DNA from: Pseudocercospora fijiensis CIRAD86
Lineage: Eukaryota > Ascomycota > Dothideomycetes > Mycosphaerellales > Mycosphaerellaceae
Length of the DNA: 64,000 nucleotides
Assembly (NCBI RefSeq): GCF_000340215.1
Contig: NW_006921534.1
Location: 4,401,041-4,465,040, forward strand
Direction of reading: 5' to 3'
The translations under genes and the position numbers were made by a program. Below, one piece after another: positions 22,241 to 35,948 of this stretch. Below the pieces are notes generated by a model. The model was not told the DNA's origin and did no database searches. It was given only the letters and a program-made list of their open reading frames with translations. Each line of letters opens with the position of its first letter. Within the stretch, counting starts at the first letter, position 1.

Positions 22241-25200
22241 TTATAGGTAGAGGCGATCGTATTCCTAGACAAGTTCCGCTAAGTCGCGGAGGTCGTTAAC
22301 GTCGTACTAAACGTTATACGCGTAACCGTAGCTACGCTACTTAACTAGATATTGCGTCTTGCCTCTAGAGACTCTACGTCCGAGGAGCTTCTCGATCTCG
22401 TAATAGGGCGCCTTTAGGTATAGGTAGTCGTCGTCGAAAGGTGCTTTATCTACTAGCCTAGGCTTAGGTATCTCTCTATCGTACGGATTACGGCCTTCGG
22501 GGTAAGGTTCTAACTACGAAACTAAGATTATAGGATAGATACGTATTACTAGGAGGAGATCGAGTTCGTACGCGAGGTTGCCGACTAGGCGTACTACCTT
22601 AAAAGGACTAGTACGCTACGCGGAGAGCTTTCGGTTAGGGTTCCCTAGTAGGCGGTATCCCTTATATAGCTTAAGCAGTACCTTCTAGCCCGTCTTAAAG
22701 GAAATAGGGCGATGCTTATAGTCGTATCGGTCCTTTATTATTGCTACCGCCTACGCGAGAGAGTCCGTAGCCTAATCGCGTACCTCCTATCTTAATACTA
22801 AGTAGTCCTTAGTAGGGAGCTCGGTAAGGGGGTTTAGCGCGTCTAAGTTAGTCTTAAATCCTTGAATTAGAATATTAGGTACCTCTCTAGTCGAGGCGTT
22901 TCTAGCGTTATTAAGCTCGGCCTAGATATACGGAAGTGCGTCTATCTAATTAGCGTCTAAATAATTAGAGGTAAAGAATCGTAGTACGATTTCTACGGTC
23001 TAATTAGTTCGCTTAGACTAGCCGTCCGACTAAGGGTAGTACGCCGTCGTTGCGAAGAACCTCGTACCTAACTTCTTAAAGGCTGCTTTTATAAAGTTAC
23101 TAAGCTAAATAGGGTCCTAGTCGCCGATTATAATAGCCGGAAGGTTGCGCTCTATTTCGATATATCCTTAGATCTAATCGCTGCCGTACTACTACGCCGT
23201 CTACGTTAATTTGCACTTGCGTAGTATAACGCGCTTAGAGTACTTATACGTCTTAGTAAGGAAACTATCGTAGCCGTCTTTGTTAGGTAGCAGGCCGTAA
23301 ACCTAGTCCGTAGTAACAGCGTACTATAGAATAGGCTAGCATTTAATCGGTTGCAATTTACCGTATAGAGGATAGCGTAGCGTCTAGTTTAGGATACACT
23401 CGGAGCAATAAGCGATATACTTAGAGACCTCGCGTCCGAGTCGGCGTATATAGAAGCTAGCGTATAGACGAGCGTATATGCGGTAGTAACCTACGTAGTA
23501 ATAATAATCGTAGGCTATTTAGAAAACTTCTTTATATAGGGAACGGGGAATATATAGCCTCTCCCTACCGTTAGTATCGTCCTTAAAATAGATAAGGTCG
23601 TTACGTAAGAAAAAACAAAGTCCTAATAGGCTCGACTCGGCCTCGCCTATAATATTAGCTTCCTTATAATTAGGGTTGTCGTTAGCGTCTAAGGTCCTCT
23701 TAGCGGCGGCTCGTAGGTAGCGTTCTTCTATAGCGTTTAGCTAAGCTAGGATTGCGGACTAATAGGGGTCCTTAGTATATCCCGTTTTTAAGTCGTCCTT
23801 AAATTCGGTAGCGAGTTCTATAAGTACGGAGTAGAAAACTTTAGGCTCGTTAGAGGTATATATTCGGCCGGAGTGCTCGTCGATTATAGTAGCGTAAAAG
23901 CAAATCGCACCCTCGCTTTCGTATAGGTATATATAGTACGCGTCGATTATATTATTCGTAGGCGCTGGATCGTCGTATACTAGGGGATCTAGTGTATCGT
24001 ATACTTGATCTGCTACTCGGTTAAGGTCCGCTATAAGCCTGCTTAAGGCGTCCGGTATTCTATAAAAGCGTCCTAGGCGGTAGTATACCTTAAGCTTAGA
24101 GTACTAAGAGAGGTACTAACTAGCCTATACTAGACGGAGGTTAAGCTTGTCCGTAGACGTAGTCGTCGCTAGGCTCGCTACCGTAGTAATGCCTAGGGCC
24201 GTAATATAGTCGGAAAATATATATACCGGCTTGCGTACCGCCTATAGGATTATTCGTACCTTCTATACTATCTAGACTAGTCTGCTAACCTTAAGCTCGG
24301 TAGCTAGGTACTGCTTTTCTACGTCCGTAAGAGCTTTGCTAAGGTATATAATAACTTGTACCTAATCTGCCGGGAAGCGTACGGCCTTGCTATTCTCGAT
24401 AGTCGGCTCTAGATCTCCCTTAACGTAGTATACTACCGCTACGAATCCTCCTATATAGGCATCTAGGTCGATATATATAGGGCGATTAGAGTCCGCGTAA
24501 TAGGAGAACTTAATATTACGGTACATCTGTCTAAGGATGTCGAAGGCCTTATACTCGGTTTCTAGCGATTTATCGGAGTCGAAAGCTAGGGTCCTTATAG
24601 CGTAGCGTTTGCGCTTATTTCCTTTGTTAGCTAGGCTAAAGCGTAAGAGCTCCTTCTTGCGGTTCTCGAATAGCATCGTAATCGTAGAGTAGTATAGAAT
24701 ATGCTAGCGTTGCTAGCTAGTTAGTCCTAAATAAAATTCGATATCCTTTAGCGTTATAGGGAATTTCAAGTCTAGGATAGCCTAGACCTTTTCCTTATAA
24801 GTAGTGTATCCTAGTCCTAACACTCGTTAGCCTAAAAGCTTCGTAGATAGGTATACGAGGAATAACTTATACGGTGCGATACTTATGTTCTTGCCTGCTA
24901 AGCACTTAAAAACGGCGTCTAGATACTATAGGTGCTTTTCGAAGATACGGGAATAGATAACGATATCGTCGATATAAGCGCGATAATAGGACTTATAGCG
25001 CTTAAGGATCTTATTAAGCTAGCGCTAGACATATTATACGCTATTAGAGAAACCTATAATAGCTACGTACATCTGTTCCTAGCCGCGGTAGCTATTTATA
25101 GCGAACTTGCTACGGTCCTTTTCGGCTACGGCCTATTAGTAGAAAAATAATACTACGTCTACTATTATAATATAAGTCGAGCCGCGTAGTGCCTTAATAA

Positions 25201-28200
25201 TGTCCTCTTATCTAGGGAGCGGATATAAATCTTTAACTGTAATTTTGTTTAGGCCTCTAATGTCTACGACCGCACGTCCCTTACGGACTAGCTTACTATC
25301 TACTATAGTCGTCTTCTAGACTACGAAGACTAGGAACCCGAACTAAGTAGGCTTAGTAGTAAAGGACATCTTTCCTTATGTATATAGAGGGTCGAAGGTC
25401 TTGTTTACGACCTCTTTATCGGGGCCGTAGAGTAGGTACGCTACCGTAGGGACTTTATCGTTTTCGTAGCCTAGCTTTAGCGTAACCTTTAGGAAATCGG
25501 ACTTAGGGATGTCTACGGTAGTACCCTTGTCTCTCTATAGGTCTTCGTGCTTCTTTACTATAGCCTCGATACGTTATACCTGCTCCTTAGTGCTATACGC
25601 TATTACTCTATTAAAAAGCTGCCTCTCCTTTACGGGGTTCGGTAGGTCCGGTAGCGGAAGGCCGGCTACGGCGTACTCTTCGGGCGCTATATAGTAGCAG
25701 CTATAGTAGTCGCACTCGCGTATATATCCTATTTTAGTATATCGCAGTAGCGTCTATAGCTAATCGGTATCGTTACGGACCTATACGAAATTCACCGCAG
25801 CGTCTACTACTACGGCGTAGATAGTTAGGGCCTTGTTCTTAAGTTCCTAGTTCTACGGGTAGAACGCTACGTCTTAGTCCGAAGGGAGGTGCGTTCTAAA
25901 CTAGACGGGCACTAAAGTTATAGCCTACGGTGCTAGAACGACGTTCTTATCGCCCGAGTATATAACCGTATAGAACTTAACCTAATCTTTATAGCCTACT
26001 AGTAGGGGGATTTTCGCCTTTTTATAGGAATTAACCGTTGCGGTACGGTATAGTATATTAATCTTAATACCCTCTAGGCCGATAATATCTATCGCTATAA
26101 GGAACTTAGCGCTAAGCTCCTTAACGACGTATACCTTATAACGTATATAGGCGATAACCTTAGAGCCCTTAACGATTCCTAGTACCTAAAAATCGAGATC
26201 TACGTACTTACTAATGTCCGTTAATCCTACGCCTTTAACCTTTAGTAGGGCGACTAGACGCTTATACTCGATGTCTAGGCGCGTCTAGCGTAGAAAGGCC
26301 TCGTCGATAAGAGACATAGTAGCGCCTATATCTAGGCAGACCGCGTATTCTATACTATCCTTCTATAGGCGCATAACTATACGTAGATAATAATAGCCTC
26401 GAAACGCGTATTTTCCTTTAACCTTTAGTAATATAGCGGACTCGATAAGCCTAGCGTTCCCCTCTACGCTATCCTTCTTAGGCGTTAGCTCCGTAGCGTA
26501 CTTAGTGCGCCTATAGTCCTATAAGAGATTGTTGCTATCGAACTTCGCGTTGCAATTTAAGTATAAGAACTTTAAAGGCCGTGTCGTAGCGAAGGGTTCT
26601 ATAGCTAGGGGAAGGTGCTTGCCGACGTATAGGAAAAAGGGCGATAGTAGCGGAACTTCGCTATAGTATACTAATATAGAGTCCTATAAAGAGGCGTTAT
26701 TATCCCCGTCGTCTAAACTATAGTAGATATCTATCTAGTCGTTAAAGTACGCTAGTACGGAGTACGGGCTTACTAGCCTCCTCGAGTAGCGTAAGCTAGA
26801 TCGTAGGCGTAAGTATAAACGTAGCTATAGGATAGATATAGGCTCTTCGACTAGAGGCTCTAGTACCTGCTTATTAGCGTAATAGTTGCGTAGGGCCTTA
26901 TTGCCTTAGCGGCTGCGTTCTTGCTAACCCTAGGTATCGTATACGTCGTTTCGCGTACCCCTATCTTATCGTTGTCTACGATTAGCATTCTTACTACCGC
27001 GTGCTTCGTAGCCCCGATTATTGTTACGTAGCTCTACTCGATTGTTACGGTTAGAAGCGTACTCTTTTTAGCGTCCCTCTTCCGCTAGGGCTTGCCTATC
27101 GTTTCCTTAATCCTAGCGCTAATACTAGTTTTAATTAGTATAGCTACTATTTCTAGGGCGCTTATTGCCGTAGCCGCTAGCGTAACCGCGACCTAAATTG
27201 TCGCGATATCTGCGTACTACTACGGCGTACCGATTGTCGAACCTACTAGCGTAACTACGACCTAAAGTATCGCGATACGCGCCCGAAGAATCGGCGTACT
27301 AGTCGCTATTGCGAGCGTTTCGGTATTGTAACTTACTATTATACCTATTATAGCCTCGTACTATACCGTAGCTGTCGGACTGTATATACCTACGGTACTA
27401 TGCTTTATACTTGTCTTCTACGGCTCGCGTAAAAGTATAAATCGTATTACTTAGTAAAGGCTTATCGAGCTTGTCTTATAGGCGAGGCTCGAATCGCAAC
27501 TATGCCTAGTAGAGAAGAGCGTACGGCCTATTAGGGTCTGTCTCGAGACCTGCCTCGCGTACGTAGCAGATACAGTTTATAATAAACTACTAGGGTGCTC
27601 TGCGGTTGCGTACGTTCTATACTATATACGATTCGGCGTATAGCTTGTCCTACGCCTCGATAATAGATCTGCTAAACTTGTCCCTTAGTACCTTATACTA
27701 GCGCTTAATGCCCTCTCCTCCGCGAATAGTATCGCGGTTATTACTCGTTAGCTTATAAATAAACTATTACTATACGGCCCTACGTAGGCACTTAGTAAGC
27801 TAGGTACGTACTATACGAGCGTAATTAACTGCCGCGTAATCGCAAGCTGCGTCTAAAAACAGGTATACTAAGGTAAAGGTAACCTTATTGCCGTACGTAT
27901 AGATGTCCTAGCTATCTAAGTCCGCGTATAGAGCGTTAGGGTAGAAATACCCGATATCTGTCGGGTTAAACCTCTCTAAACGCTAAGAACGCTACGGGCT
28001 GCGATAGGGTAAGCGGCTAAACTAAAAGTTGTCGATATAGTATAGGTTAAAGTTGTAACTATAGGGGCTAAAGTTCCTGCCTTAGGTACTAGAATTCCTT
28101 AGCGCGGGTATAGGGTCTGTCGGAACCGTAGCGTTACAGTTGTCTCTAAAAGAGCTGTAATAGCACTGTTCTTATAGGATAAATTGTATACGGTTTAGAA

Positions 28201-28261
28201 CGAGTCGATTTCAGTATAGCATATCAATCTGAACGATGTTAGTACTGTTCTTAGCGATATA
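22241..28261 (-). pseudogene. D gag-pol polyprotein (3' portion of gag to chromodomain)
   Basis: Minus strand. Gag capsid-like sequence lies at about 28180-27000. The aspartic protease has D-I-G-A-T-M-S-L-I-D at about 26335-26306. The RT has Y-I-D-D-I-V-I-Y-S at about 24972-24946, its catalytic pair intact. RNase H with I-Y-I-D-L-D-A falls in a fully open 104-codon stretch (24676-24362). The integrase zinc-binding Cys pair is near 23410, with G-D-Q-D-P and S-D-G-Q-S-K-R (about 23036-23010), where the expected catalytic Glu is Lys. The chromodomain, Y-E-I-E-K-L-L-G-R-R-V-S-R-G-K and N-V-Q-Y-D-V-N-D-L, lies at about 22420-22280. The frame ends at the TAA at 22243-22241. At 28261 the gag frame is cut by the tnp2-type transposon and resumes at 36019. 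Confidence 0.92.
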
Positions 28262-28331
28262 TTGTTGTGTGTGCGAACAGTTCTAGTATGCGAACCGTTC
28301 CTTAGGGCTAGGAAGCGTTCCGCTAATAGAA
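28262..28331 (+). repeat. Left terminal inverted repeat with GAACNGTTC palindromes
   Basis: Palindromic units GAACAGTTC (28275), GAACCGTTC (28292) and GAAGCGTTC (28312), followed by CTAATAGAA. The reverse complement of the right end has the same units in the same order and nearly the same spacing. Such arrays are typical transposase-binding sites. Confidence 0.78.
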
Positions 28332-29984
28332 GCGCTTAAACTCCGCGGAGGTGCCTCCGTATATACACTTTACCGAATGTTCCTCTATTATTTGCTCCCT
28401 ACCTATTTATTTACTTACTGTCGCCGCCGTTGCTGCTAGCAAAGTCAATTTTATATAGCAATCGCAATCGCTTTCGAGACCTTTAACGCACTAATATGCC
28501 TATACTAACTAACCTCGTATGTTGTATAATATCCGAGAACTAATACCCCTATTTCCTTATGTTTTATACTCTCTTAAGCCTAGAAAGACAGTAAGAGGTG
28601 GATTGATCTTCTTACGATATATACTGCCATTTATTTATGCGATCTATTACTCTATCAACATCTGCTTTAACATCTGCTTTACTAAATGCTTCGACTTCAA
28701 CTTCGACAGCTTCAATTATATATCTTATAAGGCTTCAATAGTAGCAAGATCTTGTTAGCATGTATTATATTTAACAGCTTCCTTAGCAATCATTTAGCAA
28801 TTGTTAGTATGCTTAGTAGCGCTTTCGTTTGTTAGCACATGTTCAATAGCAGCGCCTATATTAATATCTTAGCATTCTCATTTACTAGCCTAATTAGCAA
28901 CTATATAACTTGAGTATAAAGACTATAACATTAACAGCAACCTAAAGCATGAAGCATGAAAGACAATATAGTATATAGCATTGGATTATAAAGCCTAAAG
29001 CCTAAAGCCTAAAGCATATAACAAGCGAAATATAAAGCCGAAGCTCAAAGCATATAGTATATAGTAAAGCCGATTACGAAGCACGATTTCTAGGACTTCT
29101 AGATGCAGCTATTTCAATACTACTACTAGGAGCATAGCAAATATAACTATGTCCTTTAGTAGCACTACTACACAGTACAAATGATATAGAATACTAGTCT
29201 CTTTTATCAAATAGGCATATAGTATAGTGGTTTAGTACTGCATTGTATACTAACATATAATAGACTCTACGAGCTTAGCTTCGTTAGCTAGCTAATCCTA
29301 AGAATATCGTAAAGCGCGTTTCACCCTAGTCCTATCCTAAACCCTCTTCGAATAAAAAGACTATCTATAAACAAGATACGGAGAACATAGCAAAACTGTA
29401 TTACGAGCGAAATGTTATACACTTCCTTTATGCTTTATATAAATTTAAACACGATGTAATTATACGAGTTTACGGCCCCGAGTTTTCTACTACTATACTA
29501 CACTATATATAGGCACGGAACAAATTTCTCGATATGCGAACCTTTAAAAACAAGGTCACTATAAGAGCACGAGTAAGTTATCATTCATTTACTATATGCC
29601 TATTCTTTTTGCCCTACTCTACCCTCTTTTTGCTCTAGGTCTTAGAGTTTCAAGATGGTTTATGTTTGATCTAGAATCTTATGATTTTGAGCCACCTAAT
29701 AGGTCATTTTAATCTTCCTAGGTTATTCTGATCTTGATGGTTCATTTGTAATACTCATAGTTTATTCATAATGCTTATAATTTTGCCATTCTATATCTAC
29801 TTTAACCCTACAATACTCGAACATTCACCTACCGAAGAGCTATGCTTTTGCTATTAGCATATACTAACAATTTAATAGGATTAGGCTGAGCTAGAGGTAA
29901 AGGAGACTCCCTCGCTCCTAACTATACAAAATAGTTAAGTTTAAGACTTCTTTATAAAGAACTTCTACGAGGATAAGTTCTTTA
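28332..29984. other. Left non-coding region of the tnp2-type transposon
   Basis: No convincing gene. A short palindrome CTCCGCGGAG lies at 28352-28361, and tandem CCTAAAG units with related AAGC-rich repeats lie at about 28975-29060. A chance hydrophobic ORF at 28519-28758 has no upstream or family support. A tRNA A-box-like string (TAGTATAGTGGTTTAGTAC) is at about 29221-29239 but lacks a matching B box. Confidence 0.45.
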
Positions 29985-30810
29985 CTGTGTTAGTGTTTTA
30001 TCTTGCGCTGTTCGGCATAGGTATACTAATATATATCGCAGATACTACTACTTGAAGGACTACCTAGACTATAAGTCCTCGAAGTCTCGAGGCAAGAAGT
30101 ACTGCACCTATATAATATAATATGCTATACTATGCTCGCTCTAATTGTTGCTCGCATATAGTATACTAATCATTTATAGGGCTCTATTCTCGCTTAATGG
30201 CTATAACTATTGTCTATATTAAGGCAGACAGAGCTCTTAAGGAGGTTAGTATCGTAAAGGCGTTGTATCTGTAATGCTTAGGATGCTAATGTATATTATA
30301 GACGTACGAGACTACGCATACTAAGATGCTCTAGAAGTACGACGCGTGGCCGTAAGTCTATCCTTCAATCTAATCTTGAATATCTAGCACTCTTAGCACC
30401 TCTAAGACCTCCGTACGACTGGATGTCTATACCAAACATCGATCTAATCGACCTTTAACACTGAAACTTATACTGCTTATGCTGCTCGTAATGCTCCTAT
30501 GCTAATATACATATATAGAATAATAAAAGAGTAGGATACGCTCACCCGCGAGCACTTCGAGTTCACGTATACTATACTATAGATCGTTGTTGTGTAATAG
30601 CAGTACTAATCTATATCTATAGTATCCCTCCGACAAAGCAGGTCGGCAATCGCGGTCGAAAGGTGCGTAGAGTAATACAATCTATTAAAGGTTGTATCGT
30701 AGCTGGAAGTCTAAGCATGCTGCTAATTATATTCGTATAGACTAAAGATATCGCTAAGGCCCTCGCGGACGCCGACGAGGACGGCTTTAACTTCGAGAGC
30801 GACGAGGAGT
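29985..30810 (+). pseudogene. First ORF of the tnp2-type transposon, acidic C-terminus
   Basis: One plus-strand frame is readable from about 30040 to the TAG at 30808-30810, with stops only at RIP-compatible codons. The protein is basic with several Arg clusters and ends in an acidic tail reading A-D-E-D-G-F-N-F-E-S-D-E-E. The natural-looking end, followed by T-rich sequence, argues for a real gene end. No family recognised. It lies 5' of the transposase on the same strand and may be an accessory protein or the N-terminal exon of a larger gene. The start is uncertain. Confidence 0.4.
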
Positions 30811-31339
30811 AGTTTCTTTATTTTTATATTTATACTATTATCTGCGCTAGTCTGCGCTATAGGCGCTGCTTGCTTGCTTGCTTTACTGCTTTACTGCTTG
30901 ATATTTTTATATATATTATTATTAATGTATAACTTCTTAGACTAATGACTAGGATCTAGTCTTATACCTCGCTAACTGAATACAGAAAGACTTCTATTGC
31001 TGTTAAGACCTACGTAGCGATATCGAGTCGAAAGATAGATACACTACGAGAACAACCTAGCCTAACCGCTATACAGCGCCGCAAAGTGTATAGGAGGTCT
31101 AAATTACGGCTCTACACTCAATTCACTTACGCTGCTACATAAAGAACGCGTGTATATGCAGTGTTTGTCGCGTAGCGCGTATACGGGTACCTACGCCTAC
31201 CTTGCTATAAGCGCCTACCTGCCTACAAACACTCGCACTTCCGGATTCTACTTCTATACCTATACTAATAACACTCCGAACAAGAACACCTAAAACACAC
31301 AAAGTACTTATAGTATTAAGTACAGCTTTAAGCGACTCG

Positions 31340-34300
31340 ATAGCGACACACAATATCGTACCGCTACCTAGGATAGCTAGACCCGGCGAACATACCTAAG
31401 CCTAAACAGCTAGAACAATAACAGCTAGCGGCGCTAACGACCTTAGCTAAGGCTAGTCTATCCGATAGGCAACTTGAGTCCGCCTATAGTACTAAGCGCA
31501 CCCGCGAGGACGATACTAATAATCTCGGCGATGTCTTTAGCACTAGCATAGACGATAACGACGACCTAATTCTAGATACCGAAGATGTTATATAGACGAT
31601 CGAGGGCGCTAACGGCGGCGACATCGATATTGTGCCTACGGAGATGCCTGTTATCGATATAAAGCCCGCAGAGCTAACCCTCGAGTTGGCTAATTTGCAA
31701 GTCTAGCCTAATAGCGGCGAAGATCAGCTCGACTATACCGACAAGCTCTAGTTAGCAGACTATTAAGATGCTAGCCTCGGAGATGATAATAATAACGACG
31801 ACTTCTTTAGTAGCGATACTATTGCTATAGGAGCCGACTACGATAAAGCCGAAGAGATTACGCCGCTAGCTAGCCTAATGCTACCTCTAACTTAGACTAC
31901 TATATCGAGTGTCGGTCTATTTAGCGTCGATACTTTAGCAATTATAAATCAGAAGAAGGACTGTAAGGCCCGCCGCATTACTAAGACTAAACTAGTATTC
32001 GCACTATAGATCTAGGAGACTAGTATCTTACGAGCAGACTACTTAATACTGCGTACTATCTTTGCGTCTACGACCGACACGGATTTAAAGGACTTGCCTA
32101 ACACTGTCGATACTCTAAAGCTCTATCTTCGCTTAGTACTTCCCTTGCTAGACCTTCGTTATAAGAATGTCGCACTCGAAGAGAAGAAGCAACTAACAAT
32201 TGCCGCTAGTTAGAAGTTATCCGATAGAGCTAAGAGTTAGCAGCCGCTATTCTTCTTCGACCTATAGTAACTGTTCGCTCGGATGCTTGTATCTAGCGCT
32301 TCTTAGAATATCTTCTAAGGTATAGTACATTTTGTTAACGTGCCTAAGCACTTATAGCAGTCTATAGCTTAGGCGAGCTCAATACGGGCTACTTCCGGTT
32401 ATTTCGCTCGTTATCCTAGCGACACTCTAAATAACTCTTCGTTAGTATACCTCAATAGACTAGCTACTAGTACGCCTCTACTATACTAAGCAAAAGTCCT
32501 AAAGAAGGACAGCAGGAGTTAAGGCAAGCGTACTATAGGCACTAATGCACTAGAACTAATGCTATCGCTACTAACGGACTAGAAGCAATTCATCGGCTTA
32601 GCTAGAGGCCCCATTTTCCCTAGAGACTTTATCGAATTCAGCTGCTATAGCGACTCCTACAATTGTGTATCTACTAGCAGTAAGTACATTAGCCGCGTAC
32701 TTGCCGTTAGTATCGATAAGCGTTCTTAACGAGGTAGTGCTAATAGCCACCTAGGCCCGACCGATAGTATTGTTGTTAAGGTCCGATCTATTATTCTATA
32801 TAGCTAATTGCTAGAGGACCTCCGCTAGTTAATTGTTACTAAGGTGCAGAACAACGAGCTCTTTATAACTAACGAATTGGACTACTATCTTCTACCTTCT
32901 GATCTAGCGCCGTTTAGCCGTAGCACAATTGCTATATATTACTCCTTTAAGAGTAGGATTAGCTCTATACCTCTCGCCGACAAGCACGACTTCATTATTC
33001 GGCGTATCGTTAATTATCAATCGGAATTGCGGCTAATATTCAAGTTACATCCTATTCGTAGCGAGCTAGAAATTATAGTATTCGGTCGCGTTGCGCTGTT
33101 ATAGAAGTTCGATAAGCCTAGATAGGATATCGTGTCTCTGCCTCTTCTTAATTTCATCGATAGCTTTAGTCTCTATCGTAATATATAGCGCTCTCTAATA
33201 GGTGTCTACTTTATGCCTGCTAGTCTGCTAAGTGAAGAGCGTAATCGGATTTCGAACATTATTCCCTTTACGCTTAGTCCGCACGGTAGCAACATAAACG
33301 ATATTATTAACGCAATCGGTCTATTACTTCGCGCACTTAACGAAGGCTAAGTACTCAGCCTTCTAAATAGCAAGCAAGCAATAGTCTACGCGTTTACATT
33401 GCTGTATACTAGAGATATACTATAGTAGCAGAGTAATAGTGGTATGCTACAACAATCCGCTAATATAGGTTGTCGAATGTACTACGCTACAGAACAAGAC
33501 CGCGGCTAGCTTAACTTAGGTTAAGAGATGAAATATCATTACGAAACACAGCGTATCCGGCAATTTATAGACGCCTTAACTTCTAACAGTGCTCGTTAGG
33601 AATTTGGTCGTTCATTTAGTATAGCTGCTAAAGGCCCGGCTCTTACGAAGATCTCTCTAGCACTCGATGTCTATAAGACCCGACTAGCGGATCCGGCCTA
33701 TTCTAAGCTTAATAGCATTACTAGTATAATCTATAATGTCCTAATTACCGAAGTTCTTACGCCTACGGCATAGCTCGACTACGCGAAAGCACTAAAGAAG
33801 TTTCCATTCCCGCTAGGATAGGGTTACTTAAGATCGCTACTTTATTATCTCCTAACCTTTAGCCTATCCGAGCACGCCCGTTGGTCTATTATTGCTCCGC
33901 TACTTCTACGTCTCTAGCTTAAGGATAAATACATACAACCCAACTTCGTAAAAGCTATGCGGGATGAGCCTCAAGTCGTATAAGTGTTTAAACACCTTCA
34001 ATAGCAACTTGTAAAGCAGAGTCTAGTTGCTATAGCGAGCGATATTTCAGCTTCTACGGTTCTCGTACGGATCTTATCGGCGATCGCGCGATCTAATATG
34101 CTTCTTCTTTCTACTTAGCTTATAAAGCAGCAGCGGCTCGATCTGCGTTAGGAGATGCTAGTTGCCCGTTAGCTCTTCTAGGGCCTAATAGAGTGTACTG
34201 TAACTGTAAATATAAAGAAGCTAACAACCCGAGCTAGCCGCTCTGCCTCTTAATAGGCTCGTGCTGTATTATAGTCGCAACTAGCTCCTTCTGCTTCGTA

Positions 34301-35545
34301 GGTTTAAGCTATAGCTAATAATCCGTCGCGGACAGAGACCGTATCTATCGATCTAAAGCACAAGCACCGGCTAATAGCAAAGCGTCCGAATGTGCACATT
34401 AGCGCTTACTAGAATGATGTAATCGATAAGTACGGAGCTGCTATTAACGTCAACGTGTTCGGCGGCGAGGCTAAGCATAAGGTAATAAAGTAGAAGGTCT
34501 ATAATACTAACTTCTACAACCTAGAGTATAACTTACTTTATATATATAGCATTGAGATAACCGTTCGGCTGCTAGTCTAGGGAGGCTTTAACGGAGATAC
34601 CGACGATAATAACAAATACCTCGCCTAGCAGATTAAGACCCTGTACTAGCAGAACCTACGCCTCTTTAAGAGCCTACTGCTACGAAGCGAATAGGAGAAA
34701 GCTTAAGCAGACTAGACCGAGCTTAAGGAGCAGTTTACCGGCGATATTAATTATGCAAACGTACAGACTAGCAAGCGGCTTGTTTAGTATTAGTGCGACC
34801 AATTGCTGCTATTGCCAATTCGTAACGATAGCGAGAAGCTTATACCGATACGTGCTAGCTTAAAGTAAGCCTATTAGTAGGAATATAGTCGACCTAATGT
34901 TAATACTACTAACAAGGAGTCGATCTTCTAGTACAAGCGACTCGCATTTAATAGTACGGCTAAGAAGCGTATCGTTCTAAAGCGAGGAGATTTCGTAGGT
35001 TATCGTAGTAGAGAGATTAGACTCATCGACGAGATCTTCTCGTACAAGGTATGCTCGAATACTATCGTCTATTATGCTAGCTAACTATTTAATAGGCCTC
35101 TGCTATCGCCGATCGTATGCTCTTTATTCGCATTCAATTAACGACTAAATCCGCAGCCCTAGATCCTGTTACTTAGCTGCCTGTCTACCGCCTCGATGCT
35201 AGCAACAAGAAGATTGTTGTCGGCTTGCCTAGCATTAGCGGCAAGCGGGTCTAGATAGTGCTATTCGAGCGCATTAATAAGGGCCTATAGATAAAGCGTG
35301 TTTCGATCGACAACATGCCTGCTAGCACGGAGCTTCTATATATAGATTGGGACATTCAGTTCCTTTAGGGTATGTATGCGAGCTTTGCTAGTCGTATATA
35401 GAGCGCTAACTAAGAGCAGAACACTTACGTCGACTTCTTAGACAGTATTATAAGTCTATTAACAAGCAGCTCTTTCTTCGTTATATTATACTAACTATTT
35501 CTAGTGCTACTATCTTCTAGCTCTTAACTCTTGCTGTTTAGGTAT
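31340..35545 (+). pseudogene. tnp2/Transposase_21-like transposase
   Basis: The frame runs about 31370-35090 and then shifts by one base near 35090-35110 and continues to about 35540. The N-terminal section is acidic (D/E-rich, 31500-31880). The central part resembles the Transposase_21 family: a segment with L-L-N-F-I-D-S-F near 33140, then L-S-P-H-G-S-N-I-N-D-I-I-N-A near 33270, L-L-R-A-L-N-E-G near 33330 and I-G-C-R-M-Y-Y-A-T-E near 33470, where the family has a Cys-x-x-Cys pair. The fully open piece at 32844-33104 is a fragment of this gene. Most stops fit Gln or Trp codons. The family assignment is from the pattern of these blocks, not from a search. Confidence 0.62.
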
Positions 35546-35948
35546 GCTTAACTAATATGCTTTAATAACACATCTGCTTACAGACTCGCAGATACTCGAA
35601 GAACATTAGACCTTTAGCTCTTTAGACATTAGCTCCTTAACCGCTATTAGCTCCTCGAAGACTATTGCTAACGATACGACCTAAACGACACACGAGCGAT
35701 CTTCGGAAGTCGACTATAATGGATTAGACTATCGGCTTTGCTAGAAGGGGTTAGATTTGGCGTTAGATTTGGTAGATTATAGTAGCGCTAGCAAGGGTAG
35801 CGCCGTATAGGTTGCCTAGTAGATAGCTAAGCGCAATAGCAATCGTAAAAGCATATAAATAGTGACTACATGTGAATAGTAATCGCACAAAGAATAGTAC
35901 TGCGTGAATGAATAGTTGTAGGCACGTGCACGGTTCTACCCGTAGAAC
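35546..35948. other. Right non-coding region of the tnp2-type transposon
   Basis: A short direct repeat GTTAGATTTGG occurs twice near 35750-35773. No gene can be supported; the small minus-strand ORF over 35763-36017 is a by-product of the palindromic terminus. Confidence 0.4.

Noticed and set aside
28519..28758. Small hydrophobic membrane protein
   Set aside because: No flanking gene features or family resemblance, and it lies in the A/T-rich non-coding arm of a transposon.
29216..29290. tRNA gene (A-box-like TAGTATAGTGGTTTAGTAC)
   Set aside because: No B box, no T arm and no acceptor pairing downstream.
31135..31353. Minus-strand ORF of 72 codons
   Set aside because: Lies antisense just upstream of the transposase, with no supporting motif.
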